Positions 51,089-59,707 of a DNA stretch of 64,000 nt are shown here, in pieces; position 1 is the stretch's first letter, and every line of letters begins with the position of its first letter. A model generated the notes under the pieces. That model worked only from the letters and a program-made list of their open reading frames with translations. It had not been told where the DNA came from and searched no databases. The stretch comes from Mycobacterium sp. MBM. Its GTDB lineage: Bacteria; Actinomycetota; Actinomycetes; Mycobacteriales; Mycobacteriaceae. The position numbers and the translations under genes are program-made. The stretch covers positions 1 through 64,000 of the forward strand of contig JAKJHY010000012.1 of NCBI GenBank assembly GCA_021648845.1, given 5' to 3'.

Positions 51089-51985
51089 TCAGAACACGAC
51101 GGTCTCGTTGTCGTGCCGGACCACGCGGTCCTGGCAGTGCCACAGCACCGCCCGGGACAGCACCGCCCGCTCCACGTCGGCGCCGAGGCGCACGAGGTCC
51201 TCGACGGTGTGGGTGTGGTCGATGCGGACGACATCCTGCTCGATGATCGGACCCTCGTCGAGGTTCTCGGTCACGTAATGTGCCGTCGCCCCGACCAACT
51301 TGACGCCGCGCTCCTTGGCCCGCCGGTAGGTGTTCGCGCCGACGAACGCCGGCAGGAACGAATGGTGAATGTTGATCAACGGCGCGCCCACCGCGTCCAG
51401 GAACCCGGGGGTGACGATCTGCATGTAGCGGGCGAGCACCACCAGATCGACGTTGCCGCGCAACAGGTCCAGCTGACGCTGCTCGGCCTCGGCGCGGGTG
51501 TCCCTGGTCGCCGGGATGTGCACGAAGGGCACGCCGAAGGGCCGGACCTGGTCGGCCAGGTCGGGATGGTTGGCGATGACCATCACCACCGACATGTCCA
51601 GATCGCCGCGACGGTTACGCCACAGCAGGTCCAGCAGACAGTGGTCGGCGGTGGAAGCCAGGATCGCGACCCGCTTGGGTGTGGCGGCAGCGGTGAACCG
51701 GTAATCCATCTCGAATTCCGGTGCGATCCGGGCGGCGAAGTCGCGTTCCAGCTCGGCGCCGGCGGCCGCCAGGCCGGGGAGGTGAAAAACGGTGCGCTGC
51801 AGGAACACTCCACCTTCGGCCTCGGTGGAGTGCTGATCCAGCGAGATGATGTTGGCGCCGGCCGCGGTGAGGAACGTCGAGACCGCCGCGACGATGCCGG
51901 AGCGATCCGGGCAGCGCAGCAGCAACCGGCCGATGTCTTTGTGACGCCCTGATTTCGGAGAACCAGCGGGATGGCTTGCGGTCAT
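51089..51985 (-). CDS. purU: Formyltetrahydrofolate deformylase PurU
   Basis: Hydrolyses 10-formyl-THF to THF and formate, balancing one-carbon folate pools; about 298 residues. An N-terminal ACT domain begins LLLRCPDRSGIVAAVSTFL near residue 22. The C-terminal hydrolase domain has LVVLARYMQIVTPGFLDAVGAPLINIHHSFLPAFVGANTYRRAKERGVKLVGATAHYV near 180-240, the GART-like core with the catalytic Asn/His/Asp. It lies two bases from paralogue B and seven from paralogue A of the PPOX genes on the same strand, so it is likely co-transcribed with both. The ATG at 51985 is chosen; a TTG at 51991 would overlap the upstream gene. Confidence 0.97.
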   Translation of the reverse strand: MTASHPAGSPKSGRHKDIGRLLLRCPDRSGIVAAVSTFLTAAGANIISLDQHSTEAEGGVFLQRTVFHLPGLAAAGAELERDFAARIAPEFEMDYRFTAAATPKRVAILASTADHCLLDLLWRNRRGDLDMSVVMVIANHPDLADQVRPFGVPFVHIPATRDTRAEAEQRQLDLLRGNVDLVVLARYMQIVTPGFLDAVGAPLINIHHSFLPAFVGANTYRRAKERGVKLVGATAHYVTENLDEGPIIEQDVVRIDHTHTVEDLVRLGADVERAVLSRAVLWHCQDRVVRHDNETVVF

Positions 51986-51987
51986 GC

Positions 51988-52371
51988 TCAACCGGCCGCG
52001 CGCAGCTCCAGCGCGACGTTGTTCTTCATCCCGCCGCGCAGTTTCGAGAACAGGGTGAAGACCTTGCCGATCAGGCCGTAGCGACTGCCGATACCGTCGT
52101 AGGTCCGCCGCAGTGCATCCTGGTCGAGGATGGCCGCCACCGCTTCCACCGATTCGCTCTTGGGAGTTCCGCGCCGGTCACACGCGGCCACCGTCACCCT
52201 CGGAGTGTTGCGGATCCGCTTGACCTTCCACGAACCGGCCTGGGTGAGCACCAGCAGCCGATCTCCTTCCGGCACCGCCCACACCGCGGTGGGTTTGGCC
52301 CTGCCGTCCTTGGTGAAGGTGGTCAATAGGACATAGTCGGCCTTGGCGACGTCGGCGAAGGTGAGAGCCAT
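51988..52371 (-). CDS. PPOX-class (F420/FMN) split-barrel protein, paralogue B (Rv2061c-like)
   Basis: A 127-residue split-barrel protein closely related to paralogue A: the same YVLLTTFTKDGRAKPTAVWAVP stretch near residue 13, then WKVKRIRNTPRVTV. Its C-terminus differs, with a KVFTLFSKLRGGMKNN helix in place of the Trp-rich stretch. It lies between purU and cobN, the position held by Rv2061c in M. tuberculosis (from memory). The two paralogues probably arose by local duplication around purU. Cofactor and substrate are unknown. Confidence 0.88.
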   Translation of the reverse strand: MALTFADVAKADYVLLTTFTKDGRAKPTAVWAVPEGDRLLVLTQAGSWKVKRIRNTPRVTVAACDRRGTPKSESVEAVAAILDQDALRRTYDGIGSRYGLIGKVFTLFSKLRGGMKNNVALELRAAG

Positions 52372-52418
52372 GGCGCAATCCTATGTGCACGCAGCGGGTG
52401 CCGACGGCCCCGCCGGGT

Positions 52419-55400
52419 TCAGCCCTCCAATTCGCCTTCGGTCTCCAGCAGCACCTGCCTGAGCCCGTCGAGCGTGGCGGCGTCCGGGGCCGCCCACATT
52501 CCGCGCCCGGCCGCCTCCAGCAATCGCTCGGCCATCCCGTGCAGTGCCCACGGATTCGACTCGTTCATGAACTTGCGGTTCTCGTCATCGAGCACGTAGC
52601 TCTGACTGAGCTGCTCGTACATCCAGTCCGACATCACATGCGCGGTGGCGTCGTAGCCGAACAGGTAATCCACGGTGGCGGCCATTTCGAAGGCGCCCTT
52701 GTAGCCGTGTCGGCGCATGGCGTTGATCCAGCGCGGGTTGACCACCCGCGCGCGGAACACCCGAGTGGTCTCCTCGTTGAGCGTGCGGGTGCGAACCGCG
52801 TCCGGACGGGTGTTGTCGCCGATATACGCGGCGGGATCCTTGCCGGTGAGCGCGCGCACGGTGGCGATCATGCCGCCGTGATACTGGAAATAGTCGTCGG
52901 AGTCTGCGATATCGTGCTCGCGGGTGTCGGTGTTCTTGGCTGCCACCGCAATTCGCCGGTATGCCCGGTTCATCTCGTCGGTGGCCGGTGCCCCGTCGAG
53001 ACCGCGCCCGTAGGCGAAGCCGCCCCACGCGGTGTACACCTCGGCCAGGTCCTGGTCGTCGCGCCAGTTCCGACTGTCGATCAGCTGCAGCAGCCCGGCG
53101 CCGTAGGTTCCCGGCTTTGATCCGAAAATTCTTGTGGTGGAACGTCGCTGGTCCCCGTGCTCGGCCAGATCGGCGACCGCATGGGCCCGCACGAAGTTGT
53201 CTTCCGGGCTCTCGTCGAGCCCGGCGACCAGCGCGACGGCGTCGTCGAGCATGGTCACCACATGCGGGAACGCATCCCGGAAGAAACCCGAGATGCGGAC
53301 CGTGACATCGATGCGCGGCCGGCCCAGCTCCTGCAGCGACAGCGGTTCCAGGTTCACCACCCGCCGGGACGCGTCATCCCAGATCGGCCGGACCCCGAGC
53401 AGTGCGAGCACCTCGGCGATGTCATCACCGGAGGTGCGCATCGCCGAGGTACCCCACACCGACAGACCGACCGAGGGCGGCCAGCTCCCGTATTCCTCGC
53501 GGTAGCGGGCCAGCAGCGAATCCGCCATGGCGACACCGGTTTCCCAGGCCAGCCGCGATGGCACCGCCTTGGGGTCGACCGAGTAGAAGTTGCGCCCGGT
53601 GGGCAGCACGTTGACCAGTCCGCGCAGCGGGGAGCCCGACGGGCCCGCCGGGATGTAGTGGCCGTCCACCGCCCGCAGCACCGCGTCGATCTCCCCGGCG
53701 GTGCCACGCAGCCGAGGTACCACCTCGTCGGCGGCGAACCGCAGGATCGCGGCCACCGTCGGATCGTCGGTGATCCCGTCGACCGTGCCACTGTCCCAGC
53801 CACCGGCCTGCAGTGCGGCGACCAGCTCCCGGGCCCGCGCTTCGGCGGCGTCGACGACGGTGCGTTCGTCGGCGCCGTCCTCGGCCAGTCCGAGTGCCTG
53901 GCGCAGGCCGGGCACGGTGTGCTCGCCGCCGAACAACTGACGCGCGCGCAGGATGGCCAGCACGAGGTCCAGTTCGGACTCCCCCGCCGGCGCCTGGCCG
54001 AGGATGTGCAGACCGTCGCGGATCTGGACATCCTTGATCTCGCAGAGCCACCCGTCGACGTGTAAGAGCATGTCGTCGAACGAGTCCTCGTCGGGCCGGT
54101 CCTCCAGGCCCAGGTCGTGGTCCATCTTCGCCGCGCGCATCAGGGTCCAGATCTGCTGACGGATAGCGGGCAGTTTCGCCGGATCCAGTGCCGAGAGATT
54201 GGAGTGCTCGTCGAGCAACTGTTCCAGGCGGGCGATATCGCCGTAGGTCTCCGCGCGTGCCATCGGCGGGATCAGGTGATCGACCAGTGTCGCGTGGCCC
54301 CGGCGTTTGGCTTGGGTGCCCTCGCCGGGGTCGTTGACCAGGAACGGATAGATCAGCGGGAGGTCCCCGAGCGCGGCGTCGGTACCGCAGGCGGCGCTCA
54401 TCCCCAGCGTCTTGCCCGGCAGCCATTCGAGATTGCCGTGCTTGCCGAGATGGATCACGGCGTCGGCCTTGAACGCGCCCGTGCCGCCGAATTGGCCGTC
54501 GAGCCAACGATAGGCGGCCAGATAATGATGACTCGGCGGCAGATCGGGGTCGTGGTAGATGGCGACCGGGTTCTCACCGAACCCGCGCGGTGGCTGTACC
54601 AGGATCACCACGTTGCCCGACCTCATTGCGGCGATGACGATTTCGCCGTCCGGGTCGTGGCTGCGGTCGACGAACAGCTCCCCCGGCGGCGGCCCCCAAT
54701 GCTGCACCACGGCATCGGCGAGATCGCTCGGCAGGGTGGCAAACCAGCGTCGGTAGTCGGCCGCCGACACCCGGATCGGGTTGCGTGCCAGCGTTTCCTC
54801 GGTGAGCCAGTCGGGATCCTGCCCGCCGCGTTCGATGAGGGCGTGGATGAGCGCGTCACCGTCACCGGCATCGACTCCGGGAACCTCACCGATGTCGATC
54901 CCGTGTTCGCGCATCGCACGTAGCAGCGCCACCGCCGACGCCGGGGTGTCCAGGCCGACGGCGTTTCCGATCCGCGCGTGTTTGGTCGGATATGCCGAGA
55001 AGACCAGTGCGATCTGTTTGTCCGCGGCCGGGACACGACGCAACCGGGCGTGCCGGACGGCCAGACCGGCCACCCGCGCACAGCGTTCCGGGTCGGCGCT
55101 GTAGGTGATCAGTCCCTCGTCGTCGATCTCCTTGAACGAGAACGGCACGGTGATGATGCGCCCGTCGAACTCGGGCACCGCGACCTGGGTGGCCACATCC
55201 AGCGGGGACAGCCCGTCATCGTTGTCCGACCAGGTGGACCGCGAACTGGTCAGGCACAGCCCCTGCAGGATCGGGACGTCCAGGGCGGCCAGGTGAGCGA
55301 CGTTCCAGTTGTCGTCGGTGCCGCCGGCGCCCACCGCGGCCGGCGTGGCACCGCCGGCGGCGAGCACCGTGGTGACCAGCGCATCGGCGCCGCTCAGCAG

Positions 55401-56015
55401 TTCGAGCAGTTCGGGTTCCGGGGTGCGCAGCGAGGCGCAGTAGACCGGCAACGGACGGCCGCCGGCGGCGACGATCGCGTCGCACAGTGCGGTGATGTAT
55501 CCGGTGTTACCGGCAAGGTGCTGCGCGCGGTAGTACAGCACCGCGACCGTCGGCCCGTCGCCGTCGGTCTGCGGATGCCCCAGCACGCCCCAACCGGGTA
55601 CGGACACCGGCGGGTCGAATGCCTCGCCCGTCATGAGCACGGTGTCGCACAGGAAGCGATGAAGATTCGCCACGTTTGTCACGCCGCCCTGGGCGAGATA
55701 GATGTGGGCCTGCAATGCCACGCCGGCAGGGACGGTCGAATACCGCATCAGCTCGGCGTCGGGGGCCTGTTCGCCGGAGAGCACCACCGTGGGCACCGGC
55801 CCGGCCACCAGTGCGTCGATACCGTCCTGCCAGGCGCGGTAGCCACCCAGGATGCGCACCACCACCAGATCGGCGCCGTCGAGCAGTTCGGCGAGTTCGC
55901 GGTCGAGTTCGTCCTGCAGCAGCCGGGCCGGATTGGCCCATCGATAGTCGGCTCCGCTGGCGCGGGCGGTGATCAGGTCGGTATCGGACGTAGACAGCAG
56001 CAGCACGGTCGGCAC
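52419..56015 (-). CDS. cobN: Cobaltochelatase subunit CobN
   Basis: The large subunit of the aerobic cobaltochelatase, which inserts cobalt into hydrogenobyrinate a,c-diamide; 1198 residues, normal for the family. Family blocks include GAFKADAVIHLGKHGNLEWLPGK near 510 and LPLIYPFLVNDPGEGTQAKRRGHATLVDHLIPP near 550. The C-terminal part has RVVNPRWINAMRRHGYKGAFEMAATVDYLFGYDATA near 1110. The start is a GTG at 56015 preceded by AGGATTGAGC. A 35-codon gene for a membrane peptide lies 43 bases upstream on the same strand. CobS and CobT partners are not in this window; actinobacteria often use other ChlI/ChlD-type subunits. Confidence 0.97.
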   Translation of the reverse strand: MPTVLLLSTSDTDLITARASGADYRWANPARLLQDELDRELAELLDGADLVVVRILGGYRAWQDGIDALVAGPVPTVVLSGEQAPDAELMRYSTVPAGVALQAHIYLAQGGVTNVANLHRFLCDTVLMTGEAFDPPVSVPGWGVLGHPQTDGDGPTVAVLYYRAQHLAGNTGYITALCDAIVAAGGRPLPVYCASLRTPEPELLELLSGADALVTTVLAAGGATPAAVGAGGTDDNWNVAHLAALDVPILQGLCLTSSRSTWSDNDDGLSPLDVATQVAVPEFDGRIITVPFSFKEIDDEGLITYSADPERCARVAGLAVRHARLRRVPAADKQIALVFSAYPTKHARIGNAVGLDTPASAVALLRAMREHGIDIGEVPGVDAGDGDALIHALIERGGQDPDWLTEETLARNPIRVSAADYRRWFATLPSDLADAVVQHWGPPPGELFVDRSHDPDGEIVIAAMRSGNVVILVQPPRGFGENPVAIYHDPDLPPSHHYLAAYRWLDGQFGGTGAFKADAVIHLGKHGNLEWLPGKTLGMSAACGTDAALGDLPLIYPFLVNDPGEGTQAKRRGHATLVDHLIPPMARAETYGDIARLEQLLDEHSNLSALDPAKLPAIRQQIWTLMRAAKMDHDLGLEDRPDEDSFDDMLLHVDGWLCEIKDVQIRDGLHILGQAPAGESELDLVLAILRARQLFGGEHTVPGLRQALGLAEDGADERTVVDAAEARARELVAALQAGGWDSGTVDGITDDPTVAAILRFAADEVVPRLRGTAGEIDAVLRAVDGHYIPAGPSGSPLRGLVNVLPTGRNFYSVDPKAVPSRLAWETGVAMADSLLARYREEYGSWPPSVGLSVWGTSAMRTSGDDIAEVLALLGVRPIWDDASRRVVNLEPLSLQELGRPRIDVTVRISGFFRDAFPHVVTMLDDAVALVAGLDESPEDNFVRAHAVADLAEHGDQRRSTTRIFGSKPGTYGAGLLQLIDSRNWRDDQDLAEVYTAWGGFAYGRGLDGAPATDEMNRAYRRIAVAAKNTDTREHDIADSDDYFQYHGGMIATVRALTGKDPAAYIGDNTRPDAVRTRTLNEETTRVFRARVVNPRWINAMRRHGYKGAFEMAATVDYLFGYDATAHVMSDWMYEQLSQSYVLDDENRKFMNESNPWALHGMAERLLEAAGRGMWAAPDAATLDGLRQVLLETEGELEG

Positions 56016-56058
56016 CGCTCAATCCTGCCGCACCACCGGCGCGGCGTGGTCCGCCGGT

Positions 56059-56166
56059 TCAGCGGTCGGAGCGGCTCCACCGGCCGTACCACGAGTCCCG
56101 GTAGGGCACCGAGATAGCGGCGACCACGAGGGTGACGCCGAGGGCAATGGCGATCAGTGAGGCCAT
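56059..56166 (-). CDS. 35-residue membrane peptide in front of cobN
   Basis: A very short reading frame of 35 codons. It has an ATG at 56166 with a strong GGAAGGAGG ribosome site upstream, better than those of most genes here. The peptide is one hydrophobic segment (about residues 3-18, LIAIALGVTLVVAAISV) followed by a basic, aromatic tail YRDSWYGRWSRSDR, so it would sit in the membrane with the tail in the cytosol. It ends 43 bases before cobN on the same strand and is probably its first cistron. No family is known to me. Alternatives are a leader peptide without a protein role, or chance. Confidence 0.65.
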   Translation of the reverse strand: MASLIAIALGVTLVVAAISVPYRDSWYGRWSRSDR

Positions 56167-56281
56167 GTTCTGGCCTCCTTCCTGAAGGGGGTACCGGCGG
56201 TACCGGGTTGATGATCGAAACGTAGTCCGCGCGGGCGTAGGTGTCCGCGTTGTGTGCCCGAGCAGACACCATGTCGGCTGC

Positions 56282-56297
56282 AGTGACATATGTCACA
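56282..56297. promoter_or_regulatory. CRP-type binding site between the cobN unit and cobG
   Basis: AGTGA-CATATG-TCACA matches the mycobacterial CRP consensus TGTGA-N6-TCACA at all conserved positions except the first. Its core GTGACATATGTCAC is a perfect 14-base palindrome. It lies in the 214-base divergent gap, 116 bases before the peptide gene and 84 before cobG. This would link cobalamin synthesis to cAMP. Inference from sequence only. Confidence 0.65.
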
Positions 56298-56380
56298 CAA
56301 ATGGGTTGGCGGTGAACGGGCGCACCGATTCGAGCCGAGCGATCCTCGGCCCACCGCCGTGCGCGCAGTACCGTGGACCG

Positions 56381-57511
56381 GTGACCCGCACCCGTGATCA
56401 GGACGCCTGCCCCGGCGCCCTGCAGGTCCATCGCGCCGCCGACGGCGCGCTGATGCGAGTGCGGCTGCCCGGCGGGGTGATCTCGCCGACCGGTCTGGAG
56501 AAACTTGCCCACCTGGCCGCCGACCATGGCGGCGGGGCCCTCGAACTCACCTCCCGGGGCAGCCTGCAGATCCGCGGCGTGACCGATCCGGCCCGGGTCG
56601 CCGACGCGCTCTCCGGCGCCGGACTGCTGCCCTCGCCCACCCATGAGCGGGTCCGCAATATCGTCGCCTCCCCGCTGTCGGGCCGCAGCGGCGGACGTAC
56701 CGATGTGCGCGGCTGGGTCGGTGATCTGGACCGGGCGTTGCAGGACGACCCGGCACTGGCCGCGCTGCCGGGCCGGTTCTGGTTCTCCATCGACGACGGT
56801 CGCGGAGATGTGTCGGGCCTGCGCGCCGATGTCGGGGTCCAGATTGCCGAGGGCGGGGTCGCCCTGCTGCTCGCCGGTGTGGACACCGGTGTGCGCCTGC
56901 CCGCCGAGGAGGCGGTCAGCGCGATGGTGGACGTGGCCCGCCGATTCCAGTCGGTGCGCGGAACACGTTGGCGCGTCAAAGAACTCGACGATCAAGGCCA
57001 GCTGGTCAGCGATCGGTCCGTCGCCGCGCCGGAAGCGGTGGCCCGGCGTGCGGCCGAGCCCGGTCGTCCGCCGGTGGGCTGGATACCGCAGCTGCACGAC
57101 CCCGCCCCGCACCGGATCGCTCTCGGCGCGGTGGTTCCGCTGGGTGTACTGCCGGCCCGCACCGCCGAGTTCCTGGCCGCGATCGAGGCACCCATCGTGG
57201 TGACACCGTGGCGGTCGGTCGTGGTGTGCGATTTGACCGAGGAGGTGGCCGACGCCGCATTGCAGGTGCTCGCACCGTTGGGTCTGGTCTTCGACGAAAG
57301 CTCGCCGTGGTTGACCGTGAGCGCCTGCGCGGGCAGCCCCGGATGTGACAAATCTCTCTCCGATGTCCGCGCCGACGCCGCCGCGGCGCTCACCGAGGGC
57401 GCCCCCGGGGTCCATCGGCATTTTGTGGGCTGTCCACGGGCCTGCGGCAGCCCGCTGGGCGCCGAGGTGCTGGTGGCCACCGGAGACGGATATCAGAAAC
57501 GCCACCCGTAG
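56381..57511 (+). CDS. cobG: Precorrin-3B synthase CobG
   Basis: An oxygen-dependent enzyme that makes precorrin-3B and marks the aerobic route; 376 residues. The sulfite/nitrite-reductase-like fold is visible, with GGALELTSRGSLQIRGV near residue 51. The Fe-S cluster cysteines are in SACAGSPGCDKSLSD near 318 and the paired FVGCPRACGSPLGAEV near 347. The GTG at 56381 is preferred, since the fold begins shortly after; the frame opens at 56252. The cobH gene follows after nine bases on the same strand. It is divergent from the peptide-cobN unit. Confidence 0.95.
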   Translation: MTRTRDQDACPGALQVHRAADGALMRVRLPGGVISPTGLEKLAHLAADHGGGALELTSRGSLQIRGVTDPARVADALSGAGLLPSPTHERVRNIVASPLSGRSGGRTDVRGWVGDLDRALQDDPALAALPGRFWFSIDDGRGDVSGLRADVGVQIAEGGVALLLAGVDTGVRLPAEEAVSAMVDVARRFQSVRGTRWRVKELDDQGQLVSDRSVAAPEAVARRAAEPGRPPVGWIPQLHDPAPHRIALGAVVPLGVLPARTAEFLAAIEAPIVVTPWRSVVVCDLTEEVADAALQVLAPLGLVFDESSPWLTVSACAGSPGCDKSLSDVRADAAAALTEGAPGVHRHFVGCPRACGSPLGAEVLVATGDGYQKRHP

Positions 57512-57520
57512 GGTGATCGG

Positions 57521-58147
57521 GTGCTCGAATACACCCGCGACGCTGCGGAAATCTACCGGCAGTCGTTTGCGACCATCCGGGCGGAAGCGGACCTGACCCG
57601 CTTCCCCGCGGACGTCGCGCGCGTCGTCGTCCGACTCATCCATACCTGCGGTCAGGTCGACCTCACCGGTCACGTCGCCTTCGCTGCCGACGTCGTCGCC
57701 AGGACCCATGCCGCACTCGCCGCCGGGGCGCCGGTGCTCTGTGATTCGTCGATGGTCGCCGCGGGCATCACCCGCTCCCGGCTGCCCGCCGACAACGAGG
57801 TCGTCTCGCTGGTCGCCGACCCGCGCGCCGCCGAGCTGGCGCCCAAGCTCGGTAGTACCCGCTCGGCGGCCGGCGTCGACCTGTGGGCCGACCGGCTGGG
57901 CGGGGCGGTGCTGGCGATCGGCAATGCCCCCACCGCCCTGTTCCGGCTGCTGGAACTCATCGACGAGGGCGCCCCGGTGCCCGCATCGGTCCTGGGTGGG
58001 CCGGTCGGATTCGTCGGCTCCGCCCAGTCCAAGGACGAGCTGATCGCTCGTCCGCGCGGCATGTCGTTTCTGGTGGTGACCGGTAGGCGCGGCGGCAGCG
58101 CAATGGCCGCCGCCGCCGTGAATGCGATTGCGAGCGAACGCGAATGA
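57521..58147 (+). CDS. cobH: Precorrin-8X methylmutase CobH
   Basis: Moves the C11 methyl of precorrin-8X to C12, giving hydrogenobyrinate; 208 residues. Family features are the N-terminal [17 protein letters not shown] and [19 protein letters not shown] near residue 30, which holds the catalytic His. [21 protein letters not shown] near 68 and [27 protein letters not shown] near 177 are also typical. The start is a GTG at 57521. Its stop overlaps the start of cobIJ by four bases. Confidence 0.97.
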   Translation: MLEYTRDAAEIYRQSFATIRAEADLTRFPADVARVVVRLIHTCGQVDLTGHVAFAADVVARTHAALAAGAPVLCDSSMVAAGITRSRLPADNEVVSLVADPRAAELAPKLGSTRSAAGVDLWADRLGGAVLAIGNAPTALFRLLELIDEGAPVPASVLGGPVGFVGSAQSKDELIARPRGMSFLVVTGRRGGSAMAAAAVNAIASERE

Positions 58148-59637
58148 CGACTACACAGCCAGCCAAGGGCACTCTCTACGGTGTCGGGCTTGGGCCCGGC
58201 GATCCGGAGCTGGTGACCGTCAAGGCGGCCCGGCTGATCGGTGCAGCCGATGTGGTGGCCTATCACAGTGCGCAGCACGGCCGCAGCATCGCGCGCCGGA
58301 TCGCGCAGCCGTACCTGCGCGACGGCCAGATCGAGGAACATCTGGTCTATCCGGTCACCACCGAGACCACGGCGCATCCGGGCGGCTATGTCGGCGCGAT
58401 GGAGGATTTCTACACCGAATCGGCCGAGCGCATCGCCGCGCACCTGGAGGCCGGTCGCAACGTGGCGTTGCTGGCCGAGGGCGACCCGCTGTTCTACAGC
58501 TCCTATATGCACATGCACACCCGGCTCACCAAACGGTTCGAAGCCGTGATCGTGCCCGGCGTGACGTCGGTGAGCGCGGCGTCGGCGGCGACCGGCACCC
58601 CGCTGGTGCAGGGCGACGAGGTCTTGACGATCCTGCCCGGCACGCTGCCCGCCGCCGAACTCACCCGACGACTCGCCGATACCGACGCCGCGGTCATCAT
58701 GAAGCTGGGAAAATCGTATCCGGAAGTCCGACAGGCGCTTTCGGAGACGCATCGGCTCGACCGGGCATTCTATGTGGAACGGGCCAGCACCGATCAGCAG
58801 CGCGTCCTGACCGCCGGCGAGGTCGACGAGTCCTCGGTCCCCTATTTCTCGATCGTGATGCTGCCCGGCGAGGCCGCGGCACCGCGCGGGGGTGGCAGCG
58901 TCGCGGTGGTCGGACTCGGTCCCGGCGATTTGGACTGGATCACCCCGCAGGCGCGTCGCGAACTGGCCGCGGCCACCGACCTGATCGGCTACTTCCCGTA
59001 TCTGGACCGGGTCGGCGCCCGGGCCGGGCAGACCCGGCACGCCAGCGACAACACCGATGAACCGGCGCGCGCCCGACTGGCCTGTGAACTGGCCCGGCAG
59101 GGCCGTGCGGTGGTGGTGGTCTCCTCCGGCGATCCCGGGGTGTTCGCGATGGCCACCGCCGTGCTCGAGGAGGCCGTGCACTGGCCCGATGTCGAGGTGC
59201 GGGTGATCCCGGCGATGACCGCGGCGCAGGCGGTGGCCAGCCGGGTCGGGGCGCCGCTGGGCCACGACTACGCCGTCATCTCGTTGTCGGACCGGCTCAA
59301 GCCGTGGGAGGTCATCGCCGCCCGGGTCAGTGCCGCGGCCGCCGCCGACATGGTGATCGCCGTGTACAACCCGGCGTCGAAGACCCGCACCTGGCAGGTC
59401 GGCGCGATGCAGAAGCTGCTGCTGGAGCACCGTGACCCGGCCACCCCGGTGGTGATCGGGCGCGATGTCGCGGGACCGAACGAGACCGTGCGGGTGGTGG
59501 CGCTCGGCGACCTGGATCCCGGCGAGGTGGACATGCGCTGTCTGCTGATCATCGGTTCGTCGCAGACCCGATGGCACGGTGACCGGGTGTTCACCCCGCG
59601 CAACTACCCCGATCTGACAACTGTCGACAACCATTGA
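58144..59637 (+). CDS. cobIJ: Fused precorrin-2 C20- and precorrin-3B C17-methyltransferase CobIJ
   Basis: A two-domain corrin methyltransferase of 497 residues. Residues 1-245 form CobI ([23 protein letters not shown] at the start, [14 protein letters not shown] near 115, [18 protein letters not shown] near 138). Residues 255-497 form CobJ ([20 protein letters not shown] near 254, [17 protein letters not shown] near 322, [24 protein letters not shown] near 357). The fusion is normal in mycobacteria. Each half binds S-adenosyl-methionine. The stop lies inside the left part of a palindromic region, 59615-59646, that also carries the promoter of the next gene. Confidence 0.97.
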   Translation: MTTTQPAKGTLYGVGLGPGDPELVTVKAARLIGAADVVAYHSAQHGRSIARRIAQPYLRDGQIEEHLVYPVTTETTAHPGGYVGAMEDFYTESAERIAAHLEAGRNVALLAEGDPLFYSSYMHMHTRLTKRFEAVIVPGVTSVSAASAATGTPLVQGDEVLTILPGTLPAAELTRRLADTDAAVIMKLGKSYPEVRQALSETHRLDRAFYVERASTDQQRVLTAGEVDESSVPYFSIVMLPGEAAAPRGGGSVAVVGLGPGDLDWITPQARRELAAATDLIGYFPYLDRVGARAGQTRHASDNTDEPARARLACELARQGRAVVVVSSGDPGVFAMATAVLEEAVHWPDVEVRVIPAMTAAQAVASRVGAPLGHDYAVISLSDRLKPWEVIAARVSAAAAADMVIAVYNPASKTRTWQVGAMQKLLLEHRDPATPVVIGRDVAGPNETVRVVALGDLDPGEVDMRCLLIIGSSQTRWHGDRVFTPRNYPDLTTVDNH

Positions 59638-59662
59638 CAGTTGTCAGGGGTGGGGATAGCGT
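59615..59662 (+). promoter_or_regulatory. Operator-embedded promoter before the APH-like kinase gene
   Basis: Perfect 11-base inverted arms TGACAACTGTC (59615-59625) and GACAGTTGTCA (59636-59646) span the cobIJ stop. Each arm is itself nearly symmetric (TGACA-N2-TGTCA), so two dimer sites are possible. The second overlaps a promoter-like TTGACA at 59634-59639. That hexamer is followed, at exactly 17 bases, by TAGCGT at 59657-59662, and the kinase gene starts 45 bases later. The layout suits a TetR-like repressor. Regulator unknown. Confidence 0.7.
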
Positions 59663-59707
59663 CCCGCTCGTGCAATGGGGCAACCGCGTCGACCTGGCCG
59701 AGACACC

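Noticed and set aside
49072..51246. 724-codon plus-strand frame opposite the amidohydrolase and fxsA genes
   Set aside because: Antisense shadow with no domain; crosses several clear genes.
56167..56380. Cobalamin riboswitch before the cob genes
   Set aside because: I looked for the conserved B12 box and the paired arms in the divergent gap and saw none. The gap contains a CRP-type palindrome and two GGTACC elements instead.
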